Shown here: one piece after another, positions 36,242 through 44,977 of the stretch | How the letters are laid out: every line of letters starts with the position of its first letter | How positions within the stretch are numbered: position 1 is the first letter of the stretch | Source of the DNA: Amycolatopsis regifaucium | GTDB lineage: Bacteria; Actinomycetota; Actinomycetes; Mycobacteriales; Pseudonocardiaceae | Reading direction: 5' to 3' | NCBI RefSeq assembly: GCF_001613935.1 | Contig: NZ_LQCI01000003.1 | Coordinates: 540,500 to 604,499 of the forward strand | DNA: 64,000 nt | Made by a program: the position numbers and the translations under genes | Notes under the pieces: model-generated | What the model was told of the DNA's origin: nothing | Database searches by the model: none | Seen by the model: the letters and a program-made list of their open reading frames with translations, nothing else

Positions 36242-36898
36242 TTCGTCGTCGAGCAGCTCGTCGCGTTCGTCGCGACGGGTGAAGGTGCGGTCGAAGCCGA
36301 CCGCGGCCGCCGCGAGCCCGGTGAACAGCACGCCGATCAGCACGCAGTTGAACGCGACTCCGCCGTAGCCGTTGATACCCGGGTCGACGAACGGGTACGG
36401 GTAGAACCCGATCATCACGCCGCGCACCAGCGTGACCGCGAGCCAGCCCAGTGGATACAGCAGCGACCACCACAGTGCCCGCCACGACAGCTGGCCGCGC
36501 GGCCCGAACAGCAGCCAGCCCGCGACGCACATCAGGGGTGACACCTTGTGCAGCATCGTGTCGGCGAACACGGCCCAGCCGTGCAGTTCGTAGAGATCGG
36601 CGAGCGCGACCTGGAAGACGACGCCGGTCACGGTGATGCCGATGAGACCGGTCAGCCGCAGTACCCCGGCGAGGGTCGATCTGCCGGCGACGCCCAGCGC
36701 GAGCAGCAGGCTGCCGACGCCGACCAGGATGTTCGAGTCGATGGTGAAGAAGGCCAGCAGATTGGCCACCCGCCCGGCCGGGGTCTGGAAGGTGCCGCCC
36801 GTGGTGCCCGCCGAGACCGGGATCTGCGCGGCGAGACCGGCGATCACCACCAGCGCTGTCGCGCCGAACCAGGCACGCGCGATGTTGGAAGCCTGCAT
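36185..36898 (-). CDS. Pr6Pr-family integral membrane protein
   Basis: 237 residues with six transmembrane segments, beginning NIARAWFGATALVVIAGLAAQIPVS, then FFTIDSNILVGVGSLLLAL, LRLTGLIGITVTGVVFQVAL, LHKVSPLMCVAGWLLFGPRG, WWSLLYPLGWLAVTLVRG and VAFNCVLIGVLFTGLAAAAVG. The F-F-T-x-x-S/D-N and H-K-x-x-P motifs and Y-P-Y-P-F-V-D are typical of Pr6Pr / FAR-17a-like proteins of Actinobacteria. No catalytic role is proven; eukaryotic relatives hydrolyse fatty-acid esters of hydroxy fatty acids. The last 57 bases lie antisense within the OYE gene end. Confidence 0.75.
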   Translation of the reverse strand: MQASNIARAWFGATALVVIAGLAAQIPVSAGTTGGTFQTPAGRVANLLAFFTIDSNILVGVGSLLLALGVAGRSTLAGVLRLTGLIGITVTGVVFQVALADLYELHGWAVFADTMLHKVSPLMCVAGWLLFGPRGQLSWRALWWSLLYPLGWLAVTLVRGVMIGFYPYPFVDPGINGYGGVAFNCVLIGVLFTGLAAAAVGFDRTFTRRDERDELLDDELAPDPAESVERVRDAGAH

Positions 36899-37032
36899 CC
36901 GCCTACTTTATGGGTGACCGGGTCGCGACGTCCCGTCACCAGCGCAATCCACCACTCGATCGGGGCGGGACGCCACCGGGAAATGCCGCACATCGGGTCC
37001 CGACGTGGCGGCGATGGACTGACCAGACGCGA

Positions 37033-37088
37033 TTAGTCCTCTCCATGCGGTAGTTGCACGCGCAAGGACCGCATGGAGAGGACTAATT
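37033..37088. terminator. Long palindrome overlapping the ligB stop codon (family E)
   Basis: Perfect 20-nt arms (37033-37052 and 37069-37088, ATTAGTCCTCTCCATGCGGT and complement) with a 16-nt loop holding an inner TTGC-ACGC-GCAA stem. The ligB stop (37083-37085) lies inside the right arm. It is downstream of ligB on the minus strand. The rest of 36899-37032 shows nothing clear. Confidence 0.7.
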
Positions 37089-38600
37089 GCCGGGTTTGAG
37101 GAGGCCACGCACGGTGTCGATGGTGTCGGCGTCGGCGGCCTCCTTGTCGGGCCGGTAGCGCACGACCCGCGCGAACCGCAGCGCCAGCCCGCCCGGATAC
37201 CGCGTGCTCACCTGGGCGCCGTCGAGTTCGATCTCGACGACGATCTCCGGCCGGACGTGCACCGTCCACTCCGTGCGGTGGGTCTCGATCTCCTGGAATG
37301 TCTTCGTCTGCCAGGCCAGCAGTTCGTCGGTCATGCCCTTGAACGTCTTGCCGACCATGATCGGCGGTCCGCCGTCGGGATCGCGCGCGCCGAGATGCAG
37401 GTTCGAGAGCGTGCCGGTGCGCCTGCCGTGCCCCCATTCCGCGGCCAGCACGACCAGGTCGATCGTGTGCACCGGTTTGACCTTGAGCCACGCGCGCCCG
37501 CGGCGCCCCGCCGCGTACGGCGACGCGAGATCCTTGACCATCACGCCCTCGTGCCCGGCGGCCATCGCCGCTTCCAGCACCTCCTCGGCCGACGCGGGCG
37601 CGACCTCGCCGGGGATGACGTGCTCTCCGGCGACCTTCCGCAGGGCGGCGTTCCGTTCGGACAGCGGCGCGTCCAGCAGGTCGACGCCGTCGAGATGCAG
37701 GCAGTCGAAGAAGTACGGCCGCAGCAGCAACGCCTTGACCTGCTCCTCGCGTGTGCTGCCGAACCGGCTCATCGTCTCCTGGAACGGCCTCGGCCTGCCG
37801 TCGTCGGTGAGTGCCAGCGTCTCGCCGTCGAGGACCACCGACGAACACGGCAGCGAACGCACCAGCTCCACCAGTTCGGCGACGCTGCCGGTGATCTCCC
37901 GCAGCGTCCGGGTGTAGACGTGCACCTCGTCGCCGTCGCGGTGGACCTGGATCCGCGCACCGTCCATCTTGTACTCGACCAGGGCTTCGGCGTGCTCGGT
38001 GATCGCCTCGTCCAGCGACTCCGCCGGGGACGCCAGCATCGGCCGGATGGGCCTGCCCAGAGCCAGCCTGAACTCCGCCAGCCGCTCTTGCCCGCCGGTC
38101 ATCGCCGCGAGCGCCGTCACCGGGAGCTGTCCGGACAGCATGAACGCCCGCCGGACGTCCTCCACCGGGAGCTCGGCCGCCGCCGCGATGGCGTCCACCA
38201 TGATCCCTTCGAGGGCGCCCTGCCGCAGTTCACCGGTGAGGAGCCGGAACAGGAACTCCTGCTCGGCCTTGGTCATCTTGGTGAACAGCGCCCGCAACGT
38301 CTCCGCGCGCAGCTTCACCGAGCCCGAACCGGAGGCGGCCCCGACCGTGCCGAGCGCCGTGTCGACCTCCGCCACGGTCAACGACGGTTCGGTGGCCGGG
38401 GTGGCGTTCAACTCGGCCAGCGTCCGCCAGCCGGTGCCTATCCGGCCCTGCGTCGGTTGTCCGGTGAGGAACGCGACCACGGCGGGCAGCTCCAGCTCAC
38501 CGGCGGCGCGCAGCAGCGCGGCCAGGGTGGCGATCTTCGCCTTCCGGGACCTGGTGGCGGCCAGCTCGGCCGACGCGGTCACCACCGCGGTGAGCAACAT
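37083..38600 (-). CDS. ligB: ATP-dependent DNA ligase (LigB type)
   Basis: 505 residues, the size of M. tuberculosis LigB (Rv3062). Domain order: N-terminal DNA-binding domain (to about 190, FTKMTKAEQEFLFRLLTGELRQGALEG), nucleotidyltransferase with lysine K211 in EYKMDGARIQVHRDG, then VVLDGETLALTDDGRPRPFQ, EGVMVKDLASPYAAGRRGRAWLKVKP, and an OB-fold domain (TFKGMTDELLAWQT, ALRFARVVRYRPDK). It seals nicks using ATP and is an accessory to the NAD+-dependent LigA. No Ku or primase genes are nearby, so it is not the NHEJ ligase LigD. The start at MLLTAVVTASAEL fits homologues; upstream codons in frame are not conserved. Its stop lies in a palindrome. Confidence 0.93.
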   Translation of the reverse strand: MLLTAVVTASAELAATRSRKAKIATLAALLRAAGELELPAVVAFLTGQPTQGRIGTGWRTLAELNATPATEPSLTVAEVDTALGTVGAASGSGSVKLRAETLRALFTKMTKAEQEFLFRLLTGELRQGALEGIMVDAIAAAAELPVEDVRRAFMLSGQLPVTALAAMTGGQERLAEFRLALGRPIRPMLASPAESLDEAITEHAEALVEYKMDGARIQVHRDGDEVHVYTRTLREITGSVAELVELVRSLPCSSVVLDGETLALTDDGRPRPFQETMSRFGSTREEQVKALLLRPYFFDCLHLDGVDLLDAPLSERNAALRKVAGEHVIPGEVAPASAEEVLEAAMAAGHEGVMVKDLASPYAAGRRGRAWLKVKPVHTIDLVVLAAEWGHGRRTGTLSNLHLGARDPDGGPPIMVGKTFKGMTDELLAWQTKTFQEIETHRTEWTVHVRPEIVVEIELDGAQVSTRYPGGLALRFARVVRYRPDKEAADADTIDTVRGLLKPGN

Positions 38601-38694
38601 GGGTCCATCATGACCCCGGACACCGACAGTTTTCGCGCTGAAGCCTGATCGAGGTACTGGGAAGGGGTGGACGAGCTCATGACCCGGCAAGTGC

Positions 38695-39537
38695 TCAGGC
38701 GTGGGCGGGATCCGCGACCCAGCTGGCGAGCAGACCGAGCGCTCGGTCGCTGTCGGAACCGGGCTCGGCGGTGTAGATCACCAGTGCCTGGTCCGGGTCG
38801 TCGGGCAGCCGCAGTGTCTCGTAGCGCAGCCGGAGTTCCCCCACGATCGGGTTGATCATCACCTTCCACGCGTGCGCCTTCTCACGCACGGTGTGCTTCG
38901 CCCACAGCTTCCGGAACTCCTCGCTGCCGAGGGAAAGCTCGCCGACCAGCTGCGCGAGATAGGGGTCATCCGGGTATTTCCCGCTCTCGGAGCGCAGGTT
39001 CGCCACGACCTCCTTCGCCACGGTCTCCCACTCCGGATGCATTTCCCGCGCGTTCTCGTCGAGGAAGAACATCTTCGGGATGTTGCGCTCGCCGGGAGCG
39101 CAGGCGGCGAAGTCGAACGACAGCGCACTGCCGAGCGAATTCCAGGCCAGGACGTCCAGATAGCGGCCGAAGACGAACGCGGGTGAGTGGAGCGCGTTCA
39201 GCATCGTCTGCAGTTCCGGCCGGACGCGCTGCGCTCGCGGCCGCGCGACGCGTTTGCGTTTCGGGGCGGCCAGGTTGCGGAGGTAGGTCTCCTCGTCGCG
39301 GTGCAGCCGTAGCGCCCGGCTCAGCGATTCGAGGACCGCATCGGAGACGTTGCGCGCCCGGCCCTGTTCGAGCCGCGTGTAGTAGTCGACGCTGATCCCG
39401 GCCAGTTGCGCCAGCTCCTCGCGCCGCAGTCCGGCGACCCGCCGCTGGTTGAACCCGGTCGGCAGCCCGAGGTCCGCCGGGTCCAGCGCGGCTCGGCGCG
39501 CCTTGAGGAAATCGCCCAGTTCGGCCGTGTCGGTCAT
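38695..39537 (-). CDS. XRE-family regulator with MmyB-like ligand domain
   Basis: 280 residues. The N-terminal helix-turn-helix is of the actinobacterial type LGDFLKARRAALDPADLGLP...RRVAGLRREELAQLAGISVDYYTRLEQGRARNVSDAVLESLSRALRL. The C-terminal MmyB-like PAS-related domain (VFGRYLDVLAWNSLGSALSFDF, KMFFLDENAREMHPEWETVAKEVVANLR, KLWAKHTVREK) binds small hydrophobic ligands in relatives. It is divergent from an EamA transporter gene across an inverted repeat at 39568-39596 and probably controls that gene and itself. The ATG at 39537 was preferred over a GTG two codons earlier; a GATACT box lies 7 nt before it. Confidence 0.9.
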   Translation of the reverse strand: MTDTAELGDFLKARRAALDPADLGLPTGFNQRRVAGLRREELAQLAGISVDYYTRLEQGRARNVSDAVLESLSRALRLHRDEETYLRNLAAPKRKRVARPRAQRVRPELQTMLNALHSPAFVFGRYLDVLAWNSLGSALSFDFAACAPGERNIPKMFFLDENAREMHPEWETVAKEVVANLRSESGKYPDDPYLAQLVGELSLGSEEFRKLWAKHTVREKAHAWKVMINPIVGELRLRYETLRLPDDPDQALVIYTAEPGSDSDRALGLLASWVADPAHA

Positions 39538-39567
39538 GTCCACGAGTATCCCGGACGGGGCCGGGTG

Positions 39568-39596
39568 CGTGCCTGGTCCTGTCAGGCCCAGGCACG
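39568..39596. promoter_or_regulatory. Operator-like inverted repeat between XRE regulator and EamA transporter
   Basis: CGTGCCTGG (39568-39576) and its exact complement CCAGGCACG (39588-39596), 11-nt spacer; about 30 nt upstream of the regulator start and 80 nt upstream of the transporter start. Probable site for the XRE protein; inferred. Confidence 0.5.
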
Positions 39597-39677
39597 CGGT
39601 TGCGTCGACTTATGGCCCTATTGCTCTGACGTGTTCTGGCCCTGTGCCTCGGACCAATCGGCCGACATCGTGGAGGC

Positions 39678-40775
39678 ATGGACAGCGAACGAAGAAGCGT
39701 GACGATCGGCGTACTGGGGGTGCTGGTCGTCGGCGCGTCCGTGCCGGTGACGGGAATGCTCGACGGTTATCCGGTGATCACCGGCCAGGCGCTGCGCTAC
39801 GCGCTGGCGGGAGTCATCCTGCTGGCGTGGGCGCGGCTGAGCGGGCGCCCGTTGCCGCCGCCCGGCGCGCGCGACGCCCCGTCGCTGCTCGCCCTCGCGG
39901 CGACGGGGATGATCGGGTTCCAGGCTTGCCTGCTGTTCGCGCAGCGCTACGCCGAACCCGGTCTGGTCGCGGCGTTCCTCGGCGGCACACCGCTCGTGCT
40001 CGCGCTCGCCGGCCCGCTGGCGAAAGGGAAACGGCCCTCGTGGGCGCCGGTGACCGGGGCGGTGCTCGCCGGACTCGGGATCGCCGTCCTGTCCGGTGGC
40101 GGCGCGGCGCGCTGGCAAGGACTGGTGCTCGCGGCGCTGGCGATGGTGTGCGAAGCGCTGTTCACGCTGCTCGCCGTCGGCGTGCTCGAGCGGCTCGGGC
40201 CGTTGGCGACCGCGACCTGGAGTTGTTTCGCCGCCGGTGTCGGCGGCGCCGTCGTCGGCACGATCGCCGACCCGTCCGGCGCCTGGGCGTGGCCGGACGG
40301 GCGTGAACTGCTCGCGCTCGGCTACCTGACGGTCGTCGTCACCGCGATCGCGTTTCTTCTCTGGTACTCGGCGGTTTCCGCACTGGGCGCGGACCGGGCC
40401 GGGGTGCTGGTCGGGCTGATGCCGGTCTCCGGGCTCGCCGTCTCGCTCCTGCTCGGCATGCAGGATTTCCGGTTCACCCAGGTGATCGGGGTCGCGCTGG
40501 TGTCCTCAGGCGTCGTGATCGGCCTGCGCCGCCGCAAGCTCGACGAGCCTGGCGCATTTGACGTCGAAATGCTTCACGACGTCGCCGCCGATGACCGCGA
40601 CCATGACCGAGCGCAGCGGCCCGTCGAAGGTGACCTTCTGGACGAACTCCGTCCCGCCGTCGACCGCGGTCAGACTCAGCACGAGAGTCATGGCGCCCAA
40701 GGGAATCGGCTGACGGAAGGCGATCTCGCGGTGCTTGGTCAGGGAGGTGATCGTGAACGGCTCGGCGACCCGTGA
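39678..40775 (+). CDS. EamA/DMT-family transporter with unusual antisense-overlapping tail
   Basis: The frame is 365 codons. Residues 1 to about 287 are a ten-helix drug/metabolite transporter of two EamA repeats (GQALRYALAGVILLAW, AAFLGGTPLVLALAGPLAKG, and in the second half AVVGTIAD..., TAIAFLLWYSAVSALGADRAGVLVGLMPVSGLAVSLLLG, GVALVSSGVVIGLRRRK). The normal family end is near 40540. Beyond it, the frame runs about 80 codons as a hydrophilic stretch that is simply the antisense of the SRPBCC gene, so the ancestral stop appears lost. GGAGG precedes the ATG by one base. Probable exporter of a metabolite or drug under control of the divergent XRE regulator; substrate unknown. Confidence 0.8.
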   Translation: MDSERRSVTIGVLGVLVVGASVPVTGMLDGYPVITGQALRYALAGVILLAWARLSGRPLPPPGARDAPSLLALAATGMIGFQACLLFAQRYAEPGLVAAFLGGTPLVLALAGPLAKGKRPSWAPVTGAVLAGLGIAVLSGGGAARWQGLVLAALAMVCEALFTLLAVGVLERLGPLATATWSCFAAGVGGAVVGTIADPSGAWAWPDGRELLALGYLTVVVTAIAFLLWYSAVSALGADRAGVLVGLMPVSGLAVSLLLGMQDFRFTQVIGVALVSSGVVIGLRRRKLDEPGAFDVEMLHDVAADDRDHDRAQRPVEGDLLDELRPAVDRGQTQHESHGAQGNRLTEGDLAVLGQGGDRERLGDP

Positions 40776-40961
40776 GTGCGCGCGGCCGCGCACTCCGGTC
40801 GGCACGAGGGATCCAGTGGAGCCCACCTCGGCGGGCCCGTGGAGTTCGACGGCGACGAGGTCGGGATCCCAGTCGGGCCACCGGGTGAAGTCGGCCAACG
40901 GGGCCCAGAGCGCGGACGGCGAGCAGGGCAGGATTTCGCGGGAGGTTCTGGTCCAGGTCAT
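40506..40961 (-). CDS. SRPBCC (START-like) family protein
   Basis: 151 residues with the helix-grip fold: MTWTRTSREILPCSPSALWAPLADFTRWPDWDPDLVAVELHGPAEVGSTGSLVP, then EPFTITSLTKHREIAFRQPIPLGAMTLVLSLTAVDGGTEFVQKVTFDGPL and a long C-terminal helix (GGDVVKHFDVKCARLVELAAAQ). Members bind hydrophobic ligands or act as polyketide cyclase-like proteins. Divergent from a TetR regulator across 44 nt, so probably its target. A TATATT box lies 8 nt before the ATG and there is no ribosome binding site (leaderless). Its 3' part is overlapped by the convergent transporter frame for 270 nt. Confidence 0.85.
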   Translation of the reverse strand: MTWTRTSREILPCSPSALWAPLADFTRWPDWDPDLVAVELHGPAEVGSTGSLVPTGVRGRAHSRVAEPFTITSLTKHREIAFRQPIPLGAMTLVLSLTAVDGGTEFVQKVTFDGPLRSVMVAVIGGDVVKHFDVKCARLVELAAAQADHDA

Positions 40962-40969
40962 CCCCGGAC

Positions 40970-40998
40970 AATATATGGAACTGGCAGTCTCGTAAACT
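40970..40998. promoter_or_regulatory. Divergent leaderless promoters of SRPBCC and TetR genes
   Basis: Minus strand TATATT (40970-40975) is 8 nt before ATG 40961; plus strand TAAACT (40993-40998) is 7 nt before ATG 41006. Neither start has a ribosome binding site. Both promoters lie in 44 nt, so one bound TetR dimer could block both. Confidence 0.6.
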
Positions 40999-41005
40999 GG
41001 GGTGC

Positions 41006-41587
41006 ATGGTGCGAGGCAGGCCGAGAGAAGAGGGCATCGACGACGCGGTCCGCGAAGCCGTGCGGGCGCTGCTGGCCGAAACCGGTTACCAGCGCTGCAC
41101 GATCGACGCGGTCGCGGCGCGGGCGGGGGTCGGCAAGGCCGCGGTGTACCGGCGGTGGCGGTCGAAGGCGGAACTCGTGTTCACCGCGGTGATCCATGCG
41201 GCGGACTTGGCGCCGCCGGAGGACACCGGTTCGCTGCGGGGTGACGTGGCGGCGGTCCTCGGGGTGATCGAGTCCTCTTTGGACGGTCCGGAACTGCGGC
41301 GGGCGCTGCCGTCGCTGCTCGCCGACGTCCGGGCGGATCCCGTGCTGGAAGCACGGTTCGGCGAGGTCTTCCTCGGGCGGGAACGCGGATATCTGGTCCA
41401 GATGCTGGATCGGGCCGTCGAGAGAGGGGAACTCTCGCGACGGCCCGATCCGGCGCTCGTGCACGCGATGCTGCTCGGCCCGGTGCTGACGTGGCTGCAC
41501 CTTTTCCCCGAGCCGCCGCCATCCGGCGGATTGGCGGCTTCACTCGCCTCGCCGGTTTACGCGGCGGTGGTCGCCCTCGGTGCTTAA
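41006..41587 (+). CDS. TetR-family transcriptional regulator
   Basis: 193 residues. N-terminal helix-turn-helix: [60 protein letters not shown]. The C-terminal ligand/dimer domain ([52 protein letters not shown]...) matches the TetR_C group common in actinomycetes. It is leaderless and divergent from the SRPBCC gene, its probable target together with itself. Ligand unknown. The stop overlaps the fumarase stop by 4 nt (convergent). Confidence 0.92.
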   Translation: MVRGRPREEGIDDAVREAVRALLAETGYQRCTIDAVAARAGVGKAAVYRRWRSKAELVFTAVIHAADLAPPEDTGSLRGDVAAVLGVIESSLDGPELRRALPSLLADVRADPVLEARFGEVFLGRERGYLVQMLDRAVERGELSRRPDPALVHAMLLGPVLTWLHLFPEPPPSGGLAASLASPVYAAVVALGA

Positions 41588-42981
41588 CGGCCGCCGCGCG
41601 CCATGCGGAGCACGTCGAGTGCTTCGTCCAGCTGCGCTTCCGTCAGCTTGCCGTTGGCGACGTGACCGCGTTCGAGCACGACCTCGCGGATCGTCTTCAG
41701 CTCCTTGAGCGCCTGCTTCGCGATGGCGGCGGCTTCTTCGTAGCCGAGGTATTTGTTGAGCGGCGTCACGATCGACGGCGAACCCTCGGCGTACTCCCGC
41801 GCGCGGTCGGCGTTCACCGTCACCCCCGCGAACACCTTGTCCGCCAGCAGTCGCGAAACCGCCGCGAGCAGCCGCGCCGATTCGAGCACGTTGCGCGCGA
41901 TCACCGGCAGGTTCACGTTGAGCTGGAAGTTGCCGGCCGCGCCCGCGAAGGCGACCGCCGCGTCGTTCCCGATCACCTGGGCGACCACCTGCAGTGTCGC
42001 CTCCGGGATCACCGGGTTCACCTTGCCCGGCATGATCGAGGAGCCCGGCTGCAGATCGGGCAGCGCGAGTTCGGCGAGCCCGGTGCGCGGGCCGGAACCC
42101 AGCCAGCGCAGGTCGTTCGCGATCTTGTTCAGCGACACCGCGACCGTGCGCAGATGTCCGGAGGTCTCGACGACGCTGTCCTGCGTCGCCTGCGCCTCGA
42201 AGTGGTCGCGCGCCTCCGTCAGCGGGAGGCCGGTGACCGAAGCCAATTCCTGCGAGACAGCGGCGCCGAAACCTTCCGGCGCGTTCAGCCCGGAACCGAC
42301 CGCGGTGCCGCCGATCGGCAGTTCACCGAGCCGCGGCAGACCCGAACGCAGCCGCTCGACACCGAACCGGACCTGCGACGCCCACGCGCCGGCTTCCTGG
42401 CCGAAGGTGATCGGGACGGCGTCCATCAGGTGCGTACGGCCGGACTTCACGATGTCCGCCCACTCGGCCGCCCCCGTCTCGATCGCGGCGGCCAGGTACT
42501 CCAGCGCCGGGATGACGTCGGACAGCACGGCTTCCGTCGCGGCGACGTGGATCGTCGTCGGGAAGGTGTCGTTCGAGGACTGCGAGGCGTTGACGTGGTC
42601 GTTCGGGTGCACGTCGCGGCCGAGCGTCCTCGACGCGAGCGTCGCGATGACCTCGTTGGCGTTCATGTTCGACGAGGTCCCGGAACCGGTCTGGAACACG
42701 TCGATCGGGAAATGCGCGTCGTGCTTGCCCTCGGCGACCTCGTCGGCGGCCTTCGCGATGGCCTCGGCGACCTCGGCGTCCAGCACACCGAGTTTCGCGT
42801 TGACCCGCGCGGCCGCGGCCTTCAGCAGGCCGAGCGCGCGGATCTGGGCGCGCTCCAGGCCCCGGCCGGAGATCGGGAAGTTCTCGACGGCGCGCTGCGT
42901 CTGCGCGCGGTAGAGGGCGTCGACGGGGACGCGCACCTCGCCCATGGTGTCGTGTTCGATCCGGTATTCCTGTTCAGCCAT
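41584..42981 (-). CDS. fum: Class II fumarate hydratase
   Basis: 465 residues. A homotetrameric, iron-free fumarase of the aspartase/fumarase superfamily, interconverting fumarate and malate in the TCA cycle. Signatures: [47 protein letters not shown], the [15 protein letters not shown] loop, and the C-terminal [12 protein letters not shown] with [10 protein letters not shown]. The active-site His is in GRTHLMD. The ATG is preceded by GAGG one base upstream. M. tuberculosis has fum (Rv1098c) next to glpX (Rv1099c); here a ferredoxin reductase and a protease gene lie between them. Confidence 0.96.
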   Translation of the reverse strand: MAEQEYRIEHDTMGEVRVPVDALYRAQTQRAVENFPISGRGLERAQIRALGLLKAAAARVNAKLGVLDAEVAEAIAKAADEVAEGKHDAHFPIDVFQTGSGTSSNMNANEVIATLASRTLGRDVHPNDHVNASQSSNDTFPTTIHVAATEAVLSDVIPALEYLAAAIETGAAEWADIVKSGRTHLMDAVPITFGQEAGAWASQVRFGVERLRSGLPRLGELPIGGTAVGSGLNAPEGFGAAVSQELASVTGLPLTEARDHFEAQATQDSVVETSGHLRTVAVSLNKIANDLRWLGSGPRTGLAELALPDLQPGSSIMPGKVNPVIPEATLQVVAQVIGNDAAVAFAGAAGNFQLNVNLPVIARNVLESARLLAAVSRLLADKVFAGVTVNADRAREYAEGSPSIVTPLNKYLGYEEAAAIAKQALKELKTIREVVLERGHVANGKLTEAQLDEALDVLRMARGGR

Positions 42982-43094
42982 GCCTCAAGTTTCGCGCAGG
43001 GACACCTGGCGCGCTCCGTGTCTTTCGGCACGCGAGGGCTAGGATCGATTGTGTTCTCGATCACGCCGCCCACCACTGGCCGGGAGAGTGCCGA

Positions 43095-44084
43095 ATGAGC
43101 GAGTCCGCTGGGGAAACGTCGTACGACCTCGTCATCATCGGGGCAGGTCCGACGGGTTTGTTCGCCGCCTACTACGCGGGATTCCGCGGCCTTTCGATGG
43201 CCGTCGTCGATTCGCTGCCGGAGGCGGGCGGACAGGTCACCGCCATGTACCCCGAAAAGATGATCTACGACGTCGGCGGTTTCGCGGAGATCCGGGGCCG
43301 GGATCTGGTACAGGGTCTGCTCGACCAGGCCGCGCCGTGGAAGCCCACGTATCTGCTCGGCCGCAAGGCGGAAAAACTCGAAAGTGTCGAAGGCGGCATC
43401 ACCATCACGCTCGATGGCGGACAGGTCCTGCGCGCCGGGGCGGTGCTGATCACCGCCGGAATCGGGGAATTCACCCCGCGTCCGCTACCCGCCGGGGAGG
43501 GCTGGCTCGGCCGCGGCATGGTTCATTTCGTCCCGTCGCTGCGGGCGCACGCCGGCCAGCACGTGGTCGTCGTCGGCGGTGGGGACTCGGCCTTCGACTG
43601 GGTGCTGGCCCTGCATCCGGTCGCCGCGAGCGTCACCCTCGTGCACCGGCGCGCGCGGTTCCGCGCGGCCGAATCGATCGTGCGGCAGGCGCGGGAACTC
43701 GGCGTGCGGATCATCACCGACGCCGAAGTCACCCGCTTCCTCGACCGCGACGGCGCGCTGGCGGAGGTGGAGGTCCAGGCCAAAGACGCCGAACCCGAGG
43801 TGCTGCCCGCCGATTCGGTGGTGGCCGCGCTCGGCTTCACCGCGGACCTGGGCCCGATCGAAAGCTGGGGGCTGCGGATCGACCACCGCGCGATCACCGT
43901 CGACTCGACCATGGCGACCCCGCGGGAGCGGGTCTACGCGGCGGGCGACGTCGCGGCGTATCCGGGGAAGGTCAAGCTGATCGCGACCGGTTTCGGCGAG
44001 GCGGCGACGGCGGTCAACAACATCGCGGTGCTGCTGGACCCGGACGCGCACCTGTTCCCCGGTCACTCCAGTAACGCGGAGTAG
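43095..44084 (+). CDS. Thioredoxin-reductase-like ferredoxin:NADP+ reductase (YumC type)
   Basis: 329 residues. FAD site DLVIIGAGPTGLFAAYYAGFRG, then LPEAGGQVTAMYPEKMIYDVGGFAEIRG; NADP site VVVVGGGDSAFDWVLALHP with VTLVHRRARFRA; C-terminal VYAAGDVAAYPGKVKLIATGFGEAATAVNN and DPDAHLFPGHSS. There is no redox CxxC, which separates this group from thioredoxin reductases and matches B. subtilis YumC ferredoxin-NADP reductases. It passes electrons between NADPH and ferredoxin or flavodoxin, for example for P450s. GGGAGAG precedes the ATG. It ends beside a perfect family B palindrome. Confidence 0.92.
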   Translation: MSESAGETSYDLVIIGAGPTGLFAAYYAGFRGLSMAVVDSLPEAGGQVTAMYPEKMIYDVGGFAEIRGRDLVQGLLDQAAPWKPTYLLGRKAEKLESVEGGITITLDGGQVLRAGAVLITAGIGEFTPRPLPAGEGWLGRGMVHFVPSLRAHAGQHVVVVGGGDSAFDWVLALHPVAASVTLVHRRARFRAAESIVRQARELGVRIITDAEVTRFLDRDGALAEVEVQAKDAEPEVLPADSVVAALGFTADLGPIESWGLRIDHRAITVDSTMATPRERVYAAGDVAAYPGKVKLIATGFGEAATAVNNIAVLLDPDAHLFPGHSSNAE

Positions 44085-44117
44085 CGCGCGCAAGGCGAGG
44101 TCACGCCGGTGACGGCC

Positions 44118-44174
44118 AGTACATGATGGCCCCCTTCCTTGCGCTAGGCGCAAGGAAGGGGGCCATCATGTACT
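44118..44174. terminator. 57-nt perfect palindrome between convergent genes (family B, copy 2)
   Basis: Perfect 27-nt arms starting AGTACATGATGGCCCCC around the loop TAG. Between the ferredoxin reductase (+) and the serine protease (-). It is the cleanest member of its family; copies 1 and 3 at 26246 and 59538. Confidence 0.8.
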
Positions 44175-44194
44175 ACGTCGGGCCTGCCACCCCC

Positions 44195-44968
44195 TCAGGC
44201 AGGCGGACCCGGAGGCGTGATCTTCTCCGCGATCCACTGCGCGTAAGCCACCACCGAGGTCGCGATCGACGGCGAGGTCGCGCAGACCGGGTCCGCGTTG
44301 CCCGGACGGCTGATCGTGCCCAGCAGGACCCACTTCTCGGCGACCTTGGCGATCTGCGGTCCGCCGGAATCGCCGTAGCACGAACCCGACTTCCCGCCGG
44401 GGTTGTCGGTGCACAATTCGACGGCGCCGTCGAACTTCGCGGTGCAGCGCACGCCTTCGACGATCTTCGTGTCCAGTTGCTGCAGCTTCGCCGTGCCCTT
44501 GTCGCAGCCCGAAGTCGGGCACATCTGGCCCCAGCCGAGCAGCCGCGTCGGCGTCTCCGGCGCCACGGTCGCGCCGATCGAGATCGGGGCCGACTTCACC
44601 GGCGCGGCCAGCCGCACCAGCGCGAGGTCACCGCCCGCGTGGTCGGGCACCGGGTTGTAGGACGGGTTCACGATGATCTCGGCGGGTTTCGCGATCTCGC
44701 CGCCCACGGTGTTGTCGTTGCTGCCGATCCGTGCGCTCAGCGTCGCGGCGTTCTTGCCTTCGACACAGTGTCCCGCGGTCACCAGCCAGTCCGCCGTGAT
44801 CAGCGTCCCGGCGCAGAAAGCCTTACCGGAGGCCGAATGCAGCGACACGATGAACGAATACGGCTCGTCGGCCTCTCGGCCGCCGACGAGGTCGCCCGCG
44901 CCCGTGGCCTGCCCGGCCGGCGTCAAGACCATCGCCGCCAGCAGGACCACGAGCACGCGCTTCAGCAC
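44195..44968 (-). CDS. Secreted trypsin-like serine protease
   Basis: 257 residues. Signal peptide MLKRVLVVLLAAMVLTPAGQATG, then chymotrypsin-fold S1 domain beginning near VGGREADEPYSF. Catalytic triad: H67 in TAGHC, D114 in GGDLALVRL, S201 in GDSGGP. Cysteines at 52/68 and others fit the usual disulfides. There is no long propeptide: the G-D-L-V-G-G-R-E site may be cut as in trypsinogen. The start is GTG with AAGGAG five bases before it, overlapping the glpX stop, so it is cotranscribed with glpX although functionally unrelated. Substrate specificity cannot be fixed from sequence alone. Confidence 0.93.
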   Translation of the reverse strand: MLKRVLVVLLAAMVLTPAGQATGAGDLVGGREADEPYSFIVSLHSASGKAFCAGTLITADWLVTAGHCVEGKNAATLSARIGSNDNTVGGEIAKPAEIIVNPSYNPVPDHAGGDLALVRLAAPVKSAPISIGATVAPETPTRLLGWGQMCPTSGCDKGTAKLQQLDTKIVEGVRCTAKFDGAVELCTDNPGGKSGSCYGDSGGPQIAKVAEKWVLLGTISRPGNADPVCATSPSIATSVVAYAQWIAEKITPPGPPA

Positions 44969-44977
44969 GGATTCTCC

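Noticed and set aside
37083-38600. NHEJ ligase LigD
   Set aside because: No polymerase or 3'-phosphoesterase domain and no ku gene nearby; length and N-terminal domain fit LigB.
44118-44174. Ends of an insertion sequence
   Set aside because: No transposase, no target duplication and no second end; the unit is a self-contained palindrome placed between convergent stops.
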